Assembly (NCBI GenBank): GCA_013813615.1
Contig: JACCRJ010000157.1
Coordinates: 1 to 5,028, forward strand
Reading direction: 5' to 3'
DNA length: 5,028 nt
Source: Lautropia sp.
GTDB taxonomy: Bacteria > Pseudomonadota > Gammaproteobacteria > Burkholderiales > Burkholderiaceae_E
This document shows, piece by piece, positions 1 to 5,028 of this stretch. The translations under genes were made by a program, and so were the position numbers. The notes beneath the pieces were generated by a model. That model was not told the DNA's origin. It did not search any database and was given only the letters and a program-made list of their open reading frames with translations. Position 1 is the first letter of the stretch, and each line of letters begins with the position of its first letter.

Positions 1-76
1 GCTCTACATCACGGCCGACAGCAGCCTTTACCGGATCCGCACCAACAAGCGGGGCCACCACCTCCAGCAGCGGTGA
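1..76 (+). CDS. C-terminal end of an SMP-30/gluconolactonase/LRE-like protein (5' truncated by window)
   Basis: Only the last 24 codons are present, in the frame starting at base 2 and ending in TGA at 74-76. They read LYITADSSLYRIRTNKRGHH followed by LQQR. A 'LYITA..SLYRIR' strand close to the C-terminus is characteristic of the six-bladed beta-propeller SMP-30/gluconolactonase/LRE-like family, where it forms part of the last blade. Those enzymes hydrolyse sugar lactones or related esters using a divalent metal; the metal ligands would lie upstream, outside the window. The gene ends 34 bp before the PhyH-family gene on the same strand, which suggests co-transcription. The family call rests on a short motif, so it is probable, not certain; the substrate is unknown. 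Confidence 0.66.
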   Translation, partial: LYITADSSLYRIRTNKRGHHLQQR

Positions 77-97
77 CGAGGGCTGGCACCTTACTTC

Positions 98-103
98 GGG
101 GAG
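98..103 (+). promoter_or_regulatory. Ribosome binding site for the PhyH-family gene
   Basis: GGGGAG lies 7 nt before the ATG at 111 and is a good Shine-Dalgarno match at normal spacing. It supports 111 as the start. It sits inside the 34-bp gap after the lactonase-like stop, which has no convincing promoter of its own, so the two genes probably share a transcript. Confidence 0.7.
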
Positions 104-110
104 CGAGAGC

Positions 111-956
111 ATGACACGGCTCAGCGAGCAGCAGTTCCAGCGTGACGGAGTCCTGTTCCCGATCGACGTGTTCCGGCGCGACGAGGTGGACGCGTCGCGT
201 GGCAGGCTCGAGGCGCTGGCGCGAGCCGAGGGCGGCAAGCTCTCGAGCGGGACGAACCAGAAGCCGCACCTGCTGCTGCCCTGGCTCGCCGACGTGATCC
301 GCGAGCCGCGCATCCTCGATGCCGTGGAGAGCGTGCTCGGGCCCAACATCCTCTGTTGGGCCTCGGGCTTCTTCTGGAAGCCGGCCGGGGACCCGGCCTA
401 CATCTCCTGGCACCAGGATTCGACCTACTGGGGCCTGTCGGCGCCGGATGTCGTCACCGCCTGGGTCGCGCTCAGCGAAAGCAACCAGGCCAACGGCGCG
501 ATGGAGGTGATTCCGGGCACCCACCTGATGGACCAGGTGCCACACAAGGACACCTTCGACGACAACAACCTGTTGTCACGTGGCCAGGAAGTGGCGGTCG
601 AGATCGACGCAACCAGGGCAGTGCGGCTCGACCTGCGGCCCGGCGAGGTGTCGCTGCATCACGTTCGCCTGGTGCACGGCTCGCCGCCGAACCCGTCGAA
701 CGAGCGGCGCATCGGCTTTGCGATCCGCTACATACCGACGTCGGTGCGGCAACTGCATGGCGACGACGCGGCCACCCTCGTTCGCGGCGTCGACCACTTC
801 AACACGTTCGAGCATGAGCCGGTGCCGACGGGGGACCTGCAGCCGGAAATGGTCCGGCTTCACCAGGAACTGACCGAGCGCAGCGCCCGTATCCTCTATC
901 GGGGCACCGGGATCAAGTCCTACAGCGATTCGGCGGCGCGAGGCGCGTACCGGTAG
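111..956 (+). CDS. Phytanoyl-CoA dioxygenase (PhyH) family Fe(II)/2-oxoglutarate oxygenase
   Basis: This complete 281-aa protein fits the usual size of bacterial PhyH-family enzymes, cytoplasmic oxygenases that couple substrate hydroxylation to decarboxylation of 2-oxoglutarate. The double-stranded beta-helix core carries the expected iron ligands: H101 and D103 in the WHQDSTYWGL segment, and H189 in LVHGSPPNPSNERR. R199 or R200 is placed to bind the 2-oxoglutarate carboxylate. The segment NGAMEVIPGTH (128-138) and the LRPGEVSLHH strand before the distal histidine are also typical. The N-terminus (LSEQQFQRDGVLFPIDVF) is the usual helix-strand opening, and a GGGGAG site 7 nt upstream supports the ATG. 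No signal peptide or membrane segment is seen. PhyH relatives act on very different substrates (acyl-CoA, ectoine, 2-aminoethylphosphonate, natural products), so I do not name one. It follows the lactonase-like gene and converges on glcF. Confidence 0.9.
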   Translation: MTRLSEQQFQRDGVLFPIDVFRRDEVDASRGRLEALARAEGGKLSSGTNQKPHLLLPWLADVIREPRILDAVESVLGPNILCWASGFFWKPAGDPAYISWHQDSTYWGLSAPDVVTAWVALSESNQANGAMEVIPGTHLMDQVPHKDTFDDNNLLSRGQEVAVEIDATRAVRLDLRPGEVSLHHVRLVHGSPPNPSNERRIGFAIRYIPTSVRQLHGDDAATLVRGVDHFNTFEHEPVPTGDLQPEMVRLHQELTERSARILYRGTGIKSYSDSAARGAYR

Positions 957-970
957 GAGGCTGCCTCCTA
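954..970. repeat. Perfect inverted repeat spanning both convergent stop codons; possible bidirectional terminator
   Basis: The bases TAGGAGG-CTG-CCTCCTA form a 7-bp perfect stem with a 3-nt loop; 953/971 could add a G-U pair in the + transcript. The outermost three bases of each arm are the TAG stop codons of the PhyH gene (954-956, +) and glcF (970-968, -). It is the only non-coding sequence between the convergent operons (957-967, 11 bp). Neither strand has a T-run after the hairpin, so it is not a classical intrinsic terminator. It may still pause polymerase or protect 3' ends of both mRNAs. The stem also covers an AGGAGG sequence. Confidence 0.5.
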
Positions 971-2305
971 TGCGCCGGCGGCGTGTGCTGCAGCGGGCCG
1001 TGCTGCGGCGGGCAGTGCAGCAGCTGCCGCGTTCGCCGCCGGCCGGGCGCCGATCGCCTGGTCCAGCCATTCGATCCAGTGCATCATCGGCGCGTCGGTG
1101 CCTGACTGCAGGTGCGTCAGGCAGCCCATGTTGGCCGACAGGATGACGTCCGGCTTGTTCGACTGCAGGGCGTCCAGCTTGCGGTCGCGCAACTGGTGCG
1201 ACAGGTCCGGATGCAGGACCGAATACGTCCCGGCGGAGCCGCAGCAGAGATGCGAATCCGGCACCGGCAGCACTTCCGCGCCCCAGGCCGTCAGCAGACG
1301 CTCCACGTCGCCCCGTATCCCTTGACCGTGCTGCAGGGTGCAAGGCGGGTGGAAGGCGACGCGGCGTCCGGCCAGCGCGGGCTGGCTGGGCTGCAGGGCG
1401 GCGCCATACCGCGCCTGCGCCGCCGCCTGCAGGCCGGCCAGCCGTTGCGGCAGCCATTCGATCAGGTCGGCGGTCGAAGCCGACACCCGGGCGGCACGCT
1501 CCGCATAAGCCGGGTCGTTGCGCAGCAGATGGCCGTACTCCTTGACCAGTGACCCGCAACCGGAGGCGTTCATCACGATCGCTTCGACACCGGCTTCCAG
1601 ATAGGGCCACCAGGCGTCGATATTGCGCCGCGCATCCGCGAGCCCTCCGTCGTGGTCGTTGAGGTGGTAACGGATGGCGCCGCAGCAGCCCGAATCGGGC
1701 TCGATGACGGCCTGCACACCGAGCCGGTCCAGCACGCGCGCGGTTGCCCGGTCGATACCCGGCATCATCGCGCCCTGGGTGCAGCTGTTCAGCAGCAGGA
1801 CCTTGGCGAGGTGCGAATCGGTCGGCCAGGGACCGGGGTCGTGCGCGACCGGAATCTTGTTCTTCAGCACCTGCGGCAACAGCGGCCGGACCATCTTGCC
1901 GACCCGCATCGCCGGATCGAACAGCCAGCGACGGGTGAGGCCTTCCCGCAGCGCCGTGCGCACGACCCGCTGGGCCAGCGGCCTTTGCACCCGCTCCTCC
2001 ACCAGCTTGCGGCCGATGTCCACCAGCCGGCCATAGCGCACGCCGGACGGGCAGGTGGTTTCGCAATTGCGGCAGGTGAGGCAGCGATCGAGATGCGTCA
2101 TGGTCGTCATCGTCGGCTTGGCGCCTTCCATCACCTGCTTCATCAGGTAGATGCGGCCGCGCGGCCCGTCTTTTTCGTCGCCGAGCAGCTGGTAGGTGGG
2201 ACACGTCGCCGTGCAGAACCCGCAATGCACGCAGGCGCGCAGGATGGCGTCTGCCTCCACGCCATCGGGCGTGTTCTTGAACCAGTCGACGAGATTCGTT
2301 TCCAT
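968..2305 (-). CDS. glcF: Glycolate oxidase iron-sulfur subunit GlcF
   Basis: This 445-aa protein is the electron-transfer subunit of the glycolate oxidase complex, thought to carry electrons from the flavin subunits to the membrane quinone pool. Two ferredoxin-type [4Fe-4S] motifs are intact: C25-x2-C28-x2-C31-x3-C35-P and C75-x2-C78-x2-C81-x3-C85-P. Two cysteine-rich CCG domains follow, as in heterodisulfide reductase subunits. The first has C175, C207-C208-G and C250; the second has C322, C354-C355-G and C395. The opening METNLVDWFKNTPDGVEADA matches the family's usual start. The start lies 13 bp after the glcE stop with no clear Shine-Dalgarno site, suggesting coupled translation. The last 22 residues or so (424-445) are almost all Ala and Pro, an extra tail beyond the core. 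No transmembrane segment is visible. It is the last gene of the operon. Confidence 0.94.
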   Translation of the reverse strand: METNLVDWFKNTPDGVEADAILRACVHCGFCTATCPTYQLLGDEKDGPRGRIYLMKQVMEGAKPTMTTMTHLDRCLTCRNCETTCPSGVRYGRLVDIGRKLVEERVQRPLAQRVVRTALREGLTRRWLFDPAMRVGKMVRPLLPQVLKNKIPVAHDPGPWPTDSHLAKVLLLNSCTQGAMMPGIDRATARVLDRLGVQAVIEPDSGCCGAIRYHLNDHDGGLADARRNIDAWWPYLEAGVEAIVMNASGCGSLVKEYGHLLRNDPAYAERAARVSASTADLIEWLPQRLAGLQAAAQARYGAALQPSQPALAGRRVAFHPPCTLQHGQGIRGDVERLLTAWGAEVLPVPDSHLCCGSAGTYSVLHPDLSHQLRDRKLDALQSNKPDVILSANMGCLTHLQSGTDAPMMHWIEWLDQAIGARPAANAAAAALPAAARPAAAHAAGA

Positions 2306-2318
2306 TCAGCCGTGGGGG

Positions 2319-3434
2319 TCAGAGCCAGTCATACATCCGGCCGGGATTGAAGATGCGGTTCGGATCGAACTCCTGCTTCAACCGGAGGTGGATCTGCCTG
2401 ATGGGTTCTTCAAGGGGATGGAACCGGGCGACCCGGGCGCGCGGGCCGGCGCGAAACAGCGTGGCGCTGCCGCCGACGCGGGTCACCAGGTCGCGCAGGG
2501 ACTGGGGCGACGCATGGTCGTGAACCGGCACATGCCAGCGCAACGCCCCGCCCCATTCGATCAGCTGGCGGCCGCTCAGTTCCAACGGCGGCGTGACCGA
2601 CGGCAGCGAGAGGCGCCACAACACCGGCGCATCCGCGAAAAAAGGATGGGCCTGCTCCCGAACCGACCGCCACATCGCATTCGCCTTTTCCGATGCGAGC
2701 CGCTCGCCGCCCAGGCGCTCCGCCGCCGCACCGACTGCCGCAGTCGCGCCGGAGAGGCGCACCCACAGGCGGCCGTCCTCCCAGAGCGTCGCCGAGATCG
2801 GTAACGGCTGGCCGCCCCACTGATTGCAGCGGCGGATGCCTTCGGCTTCGCTGATGTCGAACCCGAGCGTCTGTTCGGCGGCGGGCAGCGGCAGAACCTT
2901 CAGCGAGACTTCGGCGATGACGCCGAGCACGCCGAGGGATCCCGCCAGCAGCCGCGACACGTCGTAGCCGGCCACGTTCTTCATGACTTCCCCGCCGAAC
3001 CGCAGGACATCGCCGCGGGCGGTGAGCAGGACGGTGCCCAGGACGTAGTCGCGCAGCGAACCGGCAGCCATGCGCCTCGGTCCGGAGAGCCCGGCGGCCA
3101 CCACGCCGCCGAGCGTGGCGGCGGAACCGAAGCCGGGCGGCTCGAAAGGCAGGTACTGGCGGTTGGCAGCGAGCGTCTCCTCCAGTTCGGCCAGCGGCGT
3201 CCCGCAGCGGGCACTGATCACCAGCTCCGTCGGCTCGTAGCTGATCACGCCGCGGTTGGCGCGGCAGTTCAGCACCTCGACGCCTTCCGGCGTGTCGCCG
3301 GATGTGGACGTCGGCGGCGTGCCGTAGAAATCCTTGGTGCCGCCGCCGGTGATCCTGAGCGGCCGGCGGCCGCGGTCGGCCGCAATCACCTGCTCTCGCA
3401 GCGCGGCAAGATCATGCTCCATCACGATGGCCAT
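2319..3434 (-). CDS. glcE: Glycolate oxidase FAD-binding subunit GlcE
   Basis: This 371-aa protein (about 350 aa is usual) is the second flavoprotein-type subunit of glycolate oxidase, required together with GlcD and GlcF. It carries the FAD-binding PCMH/FAD_binding_4 fold: RITGGGTKDFYG (27-38), SAATLGGVVAAGLSGPRR (104-121), GGEVMKNVAGYDVSRLLAGS (147-166) with the following LGVLGVIAEVSLKVLP strand, and the closing EFDPNRIFNPGRMY (355-368). The open frame continues about 95 codons further upstream to 3719, but that stretch lies antiphase inside glcD and is Arg/Gly/Pro-rich, so I start at the ATG at 3434. That ATG shares its A with the glcD TGA (TGATG), and a second ATG at 3422 (MEHD) is an alternative. 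No strong ribosome binding site precedes either, consistent with translation by terminating glcD ribosomes. Confidence 0.93.
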   Translation of the reverse strand: MAIVMEHDLAALREQVIAADRGRRPLRITGGGTKDFYGTPPTSTSGDTPEGVEVLNCRANRGVISYEPTELVISARCGTPLAELEETLAANRQYLPFEPPGFGSAATLGGVVAAGLSGPRRMAAGSLRDYVLGTVLLTARGDVLRFGGEVMKNVAGYDVSRLLAGSLGVLGVIAEVSLKVLPLPAAEQTLGFDISEAEGIRRCNQWGGQPLPISATLWEDGRLWVRLSGATAAVGAAAERLGGERLASEKANAMWRSVREQAHPFFADAPVLWRLSLPSVTPPLELSGRQLIEWGGALRWHVPVHDHASPQSLRDLVTRVGGSATLFRAGPRARVARFHPLEEPIRQIHLRLKQEFDPNRIFNPGRMYDWL

Positions 3435-3436
3435 CA
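3432..3436 (-). promoter_or_regulatory. TGATG stop-start overlap coupling glcD and glcE
   Basis: On the minus strand the glcD stop TGA (3436-3434) and the glcE start ATG (3434-3432) share one A. The bases just upstream are pyrimidine- and C-rich and lack a Shine-Dalgarno match. This is the classic arrangement for termination-reinitiation, which would keep the two flavin-domain subunits in fixed ratio. Confidence 0.7.
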
Positions 3437-4996
3437 GAAGCGCGGCAGGTCTGGGAATGCCAGCCGGCCGTGCTGCACGTGCATGCGGCCATACTCCGCG
3501 CAACGGTGAAGGGTCGGTATGGCCTTGCCCGGGTTCAGAAGTCCGGCCGGATCGAAAGCGCGCTTGACCGCGAAGAAGGCGTCTCGCTCGGCCGCCGAGA
3601 ACTGGACGCACATCGAATTGATCTTCTCGACGCCGACCCCGTGCTCGCCGGTGACCGTGCCGCCCAGCTCCACGCACAACTCCAGGATCTCGGCGCCGAA
3701 CAGGTCCGCGCGCTCCCATTCGCCCGGGACGTTGGCGTCGAACAGGATCAGGGGGTGCAGGTTCCCGTCACCGGCATGGAAGACGTTCATGCAGCGCAAC
3801 CGGTAGCGGACCTCCATGTCGGCGATGGCGAGCAGCATGCGCCCAAGGCCCTTGCGCGGGATGGTGCCGTCCATGCAGTAGTAGTCGGCGGAGATGCGGC
3901 CCGCCGCGGGAAAGGCATTCTTCCTGCCTGACCAGAACAGCAGGCGTTCGGCCTCGGACTGCGACACCGCCAGCCGGGTGCAGCCGGAATCCCGCAGGAC
4001 CCGCTCCATCGCCGCGATCTCCCCGGCCACTTCCTCCGGCGTGCCGTCCGACTCCACCAGCAGGATGGCCTCGGCCGCCAGGTCGTAGCCTGCCTTCACG
4101 AAAGGCTCCACCGCGCCGGTCGCCTTCTTGTCCATCATCTCCATGCCGGCCGGAATGATGCCTGCGGCGATGATGGCGGCGACCGCATCGCCGGCCTTCT
4201 GCACGTCGTCGAAGGAGGCCATCACGACCTGCGCCAGCAAGGGCTTGGGGACCAGTTTGACGACGACCTCGGTGATGACCCCTAGCATTCCTTCCGAGCC
4301 GACCATCAGCGCCATCAGGTCGAGTCCGGGGCTGTCGAGCGCACCGCCCGCGCAACCGATCGCGCTGCCGAAGGTCACGACATCGCCGGTGATGGTGACG
4401 GCCCGCACCGAGACGACGTTGTGCACCGTCAGGCCGTACTTCAGGCAGTGCACGCCGCCGGAATTCTCGCTGACGTTGCCGCCGATGGTGCAGGCGATCT
4501 GCGACGACGGGTCCGGTGCGTAATAGAGGTTGTAGGGCGCGGCAGCCTCGGAAATGGCGAGGTTGCGCACGCCCGGCTGCACCCGTGCCGTTCGCGAGAG
4601 GGGATCCAGGGCGATGATGCGGTTGAACCGCGCCAGCGAAAGGACCACGCCCGCCGCATGCGGCATCGCGCCACCCGACAGGCCGGTGCCGGCGCCGCGC
4701 GCGACCACCGGCACATCGAGCGCATGGCATACCTGCAGGACCTGGCAGACCTGCTGCTCTGTCTGCGGCAGGGTCACGACCATCGGCAACTGGCGGAACG
4801 CCGTCAGGCCGTCGCATTCATACGGACGGGTGTCCTCTTCGCGGTAGAGCAGCGCACCGGCCGGCAGGATCTCCCGCAACGCCGCCACCACCTGCTGCTG
4901 CCGCTGCGGCGGCGGGCCACCGGTGAAGTCGGCATGGCGCTGGTCGCGCGGCAGCGCGGCAGCCGCCCCCGCGCCGGTCTTGGCAGCCGTCTCCAT
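3434..4996 (-). CDS. glcD: Glycolate oxidase catalytic flavoprotein subunit GlcD
   Basis: This 520-aa protein (about 500 aa is usual) is the FAD subunit expected to oxidise glycolate to glyoxylate; family members can also take D-lactate. The N-terminal PCMH/FAD_binding_4 domain shows VPVVARGAGTGLSGGAMP (95-112), YAPDPSSQIACTIGGNVSEN (159-178) and GSEGMLGVITEVVVKLVPKP (233-252). The C-terminal FAD-oxidase domain shows SGRKNAFPAAGRIS (356-369) with R358, DGTIPR (376-381), NVFHAGDGNLHP (404-415) with H407 and H414, GGTVTGEHGVGVEK (445-458) with E451 and H452, and FDPAGLLNPGK (481-491). H407, H414 and E451 match the metal site of D-2-hydroxyglutarate and D-lactate dehydrogenases of this superfamily. 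GlcE and GlcF downstream favour glycolate oxidase over a stand-alone D-lactate dehydrogenase. The 5' end is uncertain: the frame stays open to the window edge, no ribosome binding site precedes the ATG, and the first 30 residues or so are poorly conserved and Ala-rich. Confidence 0.93.
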   Translation of the reverse strand: METAAKTGAGAAAALPRDQRHADFTGGPPPQRQQQVVAALREILPAGALLYREEDTRPYECDGLTAFRQLPMVVTLPQTEQQVCQVLQVCHALDVPVVARGAGTGLSGGAMPHAAGVVLSLARFNRIIALDPLSRTARVQPGVRNLAISEAAAPYNLYYAPDPSSQIACTIGGNVSENSGGVHCLKYGLTVHNVVSVRAVTITGDVVTFGSAIGCAGGALDSPGLDLMALMVGSEGMLGVITEVVVKLVPKPLLAQVVMASFDDVQKAGDAVAAIIAAGIIPAGMEMMDKKATGAVEPFVKAGYDLAAEAILLVESDGTPEEVAGEIAAMERVLRDSGCTRLAVSQSEAERLLFWSGRKNAFPAAGRISADYYCMDGTIPRKGLGRMLLAIADMEVRYRLRCMNVFHAGDGNLHPLILFDANVPGEWERADLFGAEILELCVELGGTVTGEHGVGVEKINSMCVQFSAAERDAFFAVKRAFDPAGLLNPGKAIPTLHRCAEYGRMHVQHGRLAFPDLPRF

Positions 4997-5028
4997 TGCC
5001 GCGACTTCGGCTGCGGGCAGGGAGGTGG

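Noticed and set aside
84..98. TGGCACC-TTAC-TTCG resembles a sigma-54 -24/-12 promoter
   Set aside because: The -24 half fits, but the essential GC of the -12 half is absent (TTCG instead of TTGC). Transcription would also begin about at the ATG, leaving the clear GGGGAG site upstream of the transcript.
576..2225. A 549-codon open frame on the minus strand overlapping both glcF and the PhyH gene
   Set aside because: It is out of frame with glcF, extremely Arg/Ala/Gly-rich, and crosses into the antisense of the PhyH gene. It shows no family motif, whereas glcF in the other frame has intact iron-sulfur motifs. High GC explains the long shadow frame.
1652..2804. Long + strand frames antisense to glcF and glcE (1652-2350 and 2196-2804)
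   Set aside because: Both are complements of conserved coding sequence, have no convincing ribosome binding site or domain, and are expected by chance in GC-rich DNA.
3366..3373. GCGGCCGC palindrome inside a GC-rich stretch of glcE
   Set aside because: It encodes ordinary GlcE residues (the RGRRPL region) and is a simple GC-rich 8-mer; no sign of a binding site or repeat unit.
3768..4817. A 349-codon open frame on the minus strand within glcD
   Set aside because: Arg/Gly/His-rich frame-shifted shadow of glcD with no recognisable domain; glcD in its own frame carries all expected FAD and metal-site motifs.

Overview
The window looks like a piece of a GC-rich proteobacterial chromosome. GlcD reads much like the Burkholderiales/betaproteobacterial proteins of this family, including its C-terminal stretch of the 'IPTLHRCAEYG...LPRF' type. 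That placement rests on family memory rather than a search, so the phylum is fairly secure and the order only suggestive. Coding density is almost complete, and no tRNA, rRNA, CRISPR array, IS element or phage gene is visible.

There are two convergent blocks. On the + strand, 1-76 is the last 24 codons of a gene whose end resembles SMP-30/gluconolactonase/LRE-like lactonases. After a 34-bp gap with a clear ribosome binding site comes a complete 281-aa phytanoyl-CoA dioxygenase (PhyH)-family Fe(II)/2-oxoglutarate oxygenase (111-956). On the - strand, 4996 down to 968 holds a compact glcD-glcE-glcF operon. It encodes the three subunits of membrane-associated glycolate oxidase: two FAD-domain proteins and one protein with iron-sulfur and CCG domains. 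glcD and glcE overlap by one base (TGATG), glcE and glcF are 13 bp apart, and neither downstream gene has an obvious Shine-Dalgarno sequence, so translational coupling is likely.

GlcDEF together oxidise glycolate (and, in characterised relatives, D-lactate) to glyoxylate and pass electrons to the respiratory chain. The lactonase-like plus PhyH pair would be a small separate catabolic or tailoring unit. Its substrate cannot be read from the sequence, and a link to glycolate metabolism is only a guess from adjacency.

The two blocks meet at 954-970, where a perfect 7-bp inverted repeat with a 3-nt loop contains both stop codons. The same bases place an AGGAGG and an ATG in good register for a 58-codon reading frame antisense to the end of glcF. 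This junction is the most unusual local structure in the window. Otherwise this is ordinary metabolic DNA, and I see no convincing sign of an undescribed system.
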